Part shown: positions 6,616 to 8,099 of the stretch, piece after piece
Layout of the letters: each line of letters begins with the position of its first letter
Numbering within the stretch: position 1 is the first letter of the stretch
Assembly: GCA_021324035.1 (NCBI GenBank)
Contig: JAJPJU010000212.1
Location: 1 to 8,099 of the forward strand
Reading direction: 5' to 3'
Length of the DNA: 8,099 bases
Source of the DNA: Spartobacteria bacterium
Lineage (GTDB): Bacteria > Verrucomicrobiota > Verrucomicrobiia > Chthoniobacterales > UBA10450
Program-made: the position numbers and the translations under genes
Notes under the pieces: generated by a model
Seen by the model: only the letters and a program-made list of their open reading frames with translations
Told to the model about the DNA's origin: nothing
Database searches by the model: none

Positions 6616-8058
6616 CACGCGAACATTTTTGCGCATGAAAGTGGGGACGTCGAGGTCCTGACCTTCGACGATTGTCGGCTCGCTTTTTTCGAAGCGGCCC
6701 CTGGTCACGGGCTCGAACTGCATCACTTCCTGTTTGGCGTAAATGTATTTTTCCGTGGGAGCTTTTGGCTCTTTGAGTTCCTTTTCGATCACCGGTTTCT
6801 TCTTCGGTGGAATTAATCGCGGCGTCGGCTTTTTGATCGAAGGCGGAACTGGCGGCGGCGGCGTTTCGTTTATCGCTGGTTGCGGTTGTTCGAACGGTGT
6901 AGTGGCGGCCGTGTCGGCCGCAGATTCTCCCAATGCGCCCGACACGGGCGCCTCTACAACCGGTTCGATGTCGATTTTCGGCGCGGGCTTCGGCGGTTCT
7001 TCGACTTGTTCGAGAATTGCCGGAGGCGGCGCAAGAAACGGCTCGGGAATCGGCTGAGCCGTTTGCTCGACAACAGAATCATTGGAGGCGAGCGAACTAA
7101 TGATTGTCACACTCAAACGATTTCCCATTTTACCGTCGACGGCCGTTCCAAACACAATCTGGGTGTGATCGCGGACGTGCTTTCCAAGCTCACGCATTAA
7201 AATTTCTACCTCGGACAATGTCATTCCAGGGCCACCCGCGACTTGCACCAGAATGTGCGACGCGTCCGCCAGCATTCGGCCTTTGTCCATCAACGGGTTT
7301 TTCAATGCGTGGGTTAAGGCGTCGTGAGCCCGATTGTCCGAATCGGATTCACCGAAGCCGAACAGGCAGCGGCCGTTTTGACTGCGTAACGCTGCAAACA
7401 AATCGTCGAACCCAATTCGAATCAGCCCCGGTCGCTGAATCAAGTTGACGATCGAGCGCACGCTTTGACTGATCGTCATGTCGGCAACGCCGAATGCCTG
7501 ATGAATTCCTGCCTTGGGCGCAACCATGTCGCCCATGCGATCGTTCTCAAAGCAAATGACCGCGTTCGCGACTTCGTTCAATCGCGCGAGAGCATCGAGC
7601 GCCTGCGCGCCCCGGCGTTTGCCTTCGAAGGAAAAGGGCAACGTCGCAAAAACAATCACAAGCGAACCTGCCTCGCGCGCGAGTTGAGCGACGATCGGAG
7701 CTGCGCCGGAACCGGTCCCGCCACCAAGTCCTGCGCAAATGAAGATCATTCGCGCTCCGGCGATGGCTTGCCGGATTTCATCGGCCGATTCAATCGCGGC
7801 CTGATAGCCAAGCTCGGGATCTCCGCCTGTGCCAAGGCCGCGCGTGCTGCCGCGACCGAGTTGGACTTTCCGCGCGGCGACGGAGCTGGCCAGAGCTTGA
7901 ACGTCGGTGTTGATCGCGATCAGATCATTTTTGTCCATGCCATCGAGCAGGACCCGATCGAGCGCATTCGATCCGGCACTGCCGACGCCAACGACTTTGA
8001 TGGGGATCGCTTCCTCCTGCCGTTCCGGCAAACTGTAATTCTTGCTGAGTTGGATCAT
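6610..8058 (-). CDS. ftsZ: Cell division GTPase FtsZ, divergent
   Basis: A 482-residue tubulin-like GTPase that polymerises into the cytokinetic ring. GTP-binding features: GVGSAGSNALD (24-34, less glycine-rich than the usual GVGGGGxNA), NTDVQAL (50-56), the tubulin signature GGGTGSG (112-118), PFSFEGKRR (141-149), and FENDRM (170-175). The T7 loop, normally NxDFAD, reads RIGFDD (214-219): the last Asp is kept, the first Asp is Gly216 and the Asn is Arg214. The C-terminal domain follows to about 325. A Pro/Glu/Lys-rich linker of about 140 residues (326-465) is much longer than in E. coli. The C-terminal peptide DLDVPTFMRKN (468-478) is the recognisable FtsA/ZipA-docking tail. A 61-bp palindromic element encodes linker residues 367-387. 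The ATG start is supported by a strong Shine-Dalgarno. Overall identity is secure; normal GTPase rate is not. Confidence 0.96.
   Translation of the reverse strand: MIQLSKNYSLPERQEEAIPIKVVGVGSAGSNALDRVLLDGMDKNDLIAINTDVQALASSVAARKVQLGRGSTRGLGTGGDPELGYQAAIESADEIRQAIAGARMIFICAGLGGGTGSGAAPIVAQLAREAGSLVIVFATLPFSFEGKRRGAQALDALARLNEVANAVICFENDRMGDMVAPKAGIHQAFGVADMTISQSVRSIVNLIQRPGLIRIGFDDLFAALRSQNGRCLFGFGESDSDNRAHDALTHALKNPLMDKGRMLADASHILVQVAGGPGMTLSEVEILMRELGKHVRDHTQIVFGTAVDGKMGNRLSVTIISSLASNDSVVEQTAQPIPEPFLAPPPAILEQVEEPPKPAPKIDIEPVVEAPVSGALGESAADTAATTPFEQPQPAINETPPPPVPPSIKKPTPRLIPPKKKPVIEKELKEPKAPTEKYIYAKQEVMQFEPVTRGRFEKSEPTIVEGQDLDVPTFMRKNVRVK
6898..6958. repeat. REPIN-like palindromic element, in frame within the FtsZ linker
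   Basis: A 61-bp element bounded by TGTAG (6898-6902) and CTACA (6954-6958). It contains two perfect 7-bp stems with three-base loops: GCGGCCG/CGGCCGC (6905-6911/6915-6921, loop TGT) and GCGCCCG/CGGGCGC (6935-6941/6945-6951, loop ACA). Each end reads GTAG, two bases, then a hairpin, matching the layout of the element at 3506-3560 despite different stem sequences. It is translated as FtsZ residues 367-387, Ala/Gly/Thr-rich in an otherwise Pro/Glu/Lys-rich linker. Flanking bases CGAAC (6891-6895) and GTTCG (6963-6967) extend the symmetry imperfectly. Confidence 0.8.
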
Positions 8059-8099
8059 TTATTGCCTTCCTTGCGGGTTGCTGGCACTTCTGCATCTGA
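8055..8099 (-). CDS. Possible 3' end of a gene upstream of ftsZ (partial)
   Basis: On the minus strand one frame is open from the window edge and ends at a TGA overlapping the ftsZ start as ATGA, giving the tail SDAEVPATRKEGNK. This four-base overlap is typical of translationally coupled operon genes, and ftsA or ftsQ commonly precede ftsZ. A second frame ends at the TAA immediately before the ATG, so frame choice is uncertain. Fourteen codons are too few to identify a product. Confidence 0.3.
   Translation of the reverse strand, partial: SDAEVPATRKEGNK
8065..8072 (-). promoter_or_regulatory. Shine-Dalgarno sequence of ftsZ
   Basis: The minus strand reads AAGGAAGG six bases before the ftsZ ATG, a strong anti-16S match that fixes this start. 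It is the only convincing Shine-Dalgarno in the window; the other four genes start without one. Confidence 0.8.

Noticed and set aside
6844..6863. GGC-rich run in ftsZ as a microsatellite.
   Set aside because: It encodes the proline stretch of the linker and is short and imperfect, as expected of Pro codons at this GC content.

Overview
The window holds five complete, tightly packed protein genes and no RNA gene, CRISPR array, insertion sequence or integrase. The best guess for the source is a soil or freshwater Verrucomicrobiota bacterium (Chthoniobacterales/Spartobacteria-like). The reasons are moderately high GC by eye, a divergent FtsZ with a long Pro-rich linker, a chromosomal family-B DNA polymerase of the kind seen in Verrucomicrobiota and Acidobacteriota, and dispersed short repeats of a style I associate with these genomes. 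This is recognition, not a database match.

Layout, left to right. Bases 1-73 are a low-complexity intergenic repeat leading into a plus-strand 12-TM-type transporter (74-1378, ADP/ATP-translocase/MFS-like). It converges, with one base between stop codons, on a minus-strand pair. That pair is a family-B DNA polymerase (2864-5152) followed by a secreted M20-type metallohydrolase (1380-2864); stop and start overlap by one base (TAATG), so they are probably one operon. A 99-bp divergent spacer (5153-5251) is filled by an inverted repeat built from 10-bp AATCTG units. It separates the polymerase from a plus-strand secreted M20D amidohydrolase (5252-6595). This gene converges, over a hairpin spanning both stop codons, on minus-strand ftsZ (6610-8058). 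An upstream reading frame may end by overlapping the ftsZ start, as expected if ftsZ is the distal gene of a division operon.

The most unusual signal is a class of short palindromic elements lying in frame inside essential-type genes. Two elements (3506-3560 in the polymerase, 6898-6958 in ftsZ) share one architecture: TGTAG at one end, CTACA at the other, and two internal GC-rich stem-loops with three-base loops. That is the organisation of a REPIN (two inverted REP units, each with a GTAG head). REPs are normally extragenic; here they are translated, as a 19-residue insert after polymerase motif C and a 21-residue segment of the FtsZ linker. A third palindromic insert of a different kind (4443-4498) lies in the polymerase exonuclease domain.

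Three of the five proteins also deviate at catalytic positions. The polymerase keeps its polymerisation motifs but appears to have lost exonuclease motifs I and II. FtsZ has a changed T7 (synergy) loop. The first M20 protein lacks several metal ligands that the second M20 protein retains. The genes do not form an obvious single pathway: the two peptidases probably act on peptides or acyl-amino acids outside the cytoplasm, the transporter moves an unknown solute, and the polymerase and FtsZ are cytoplasmic.
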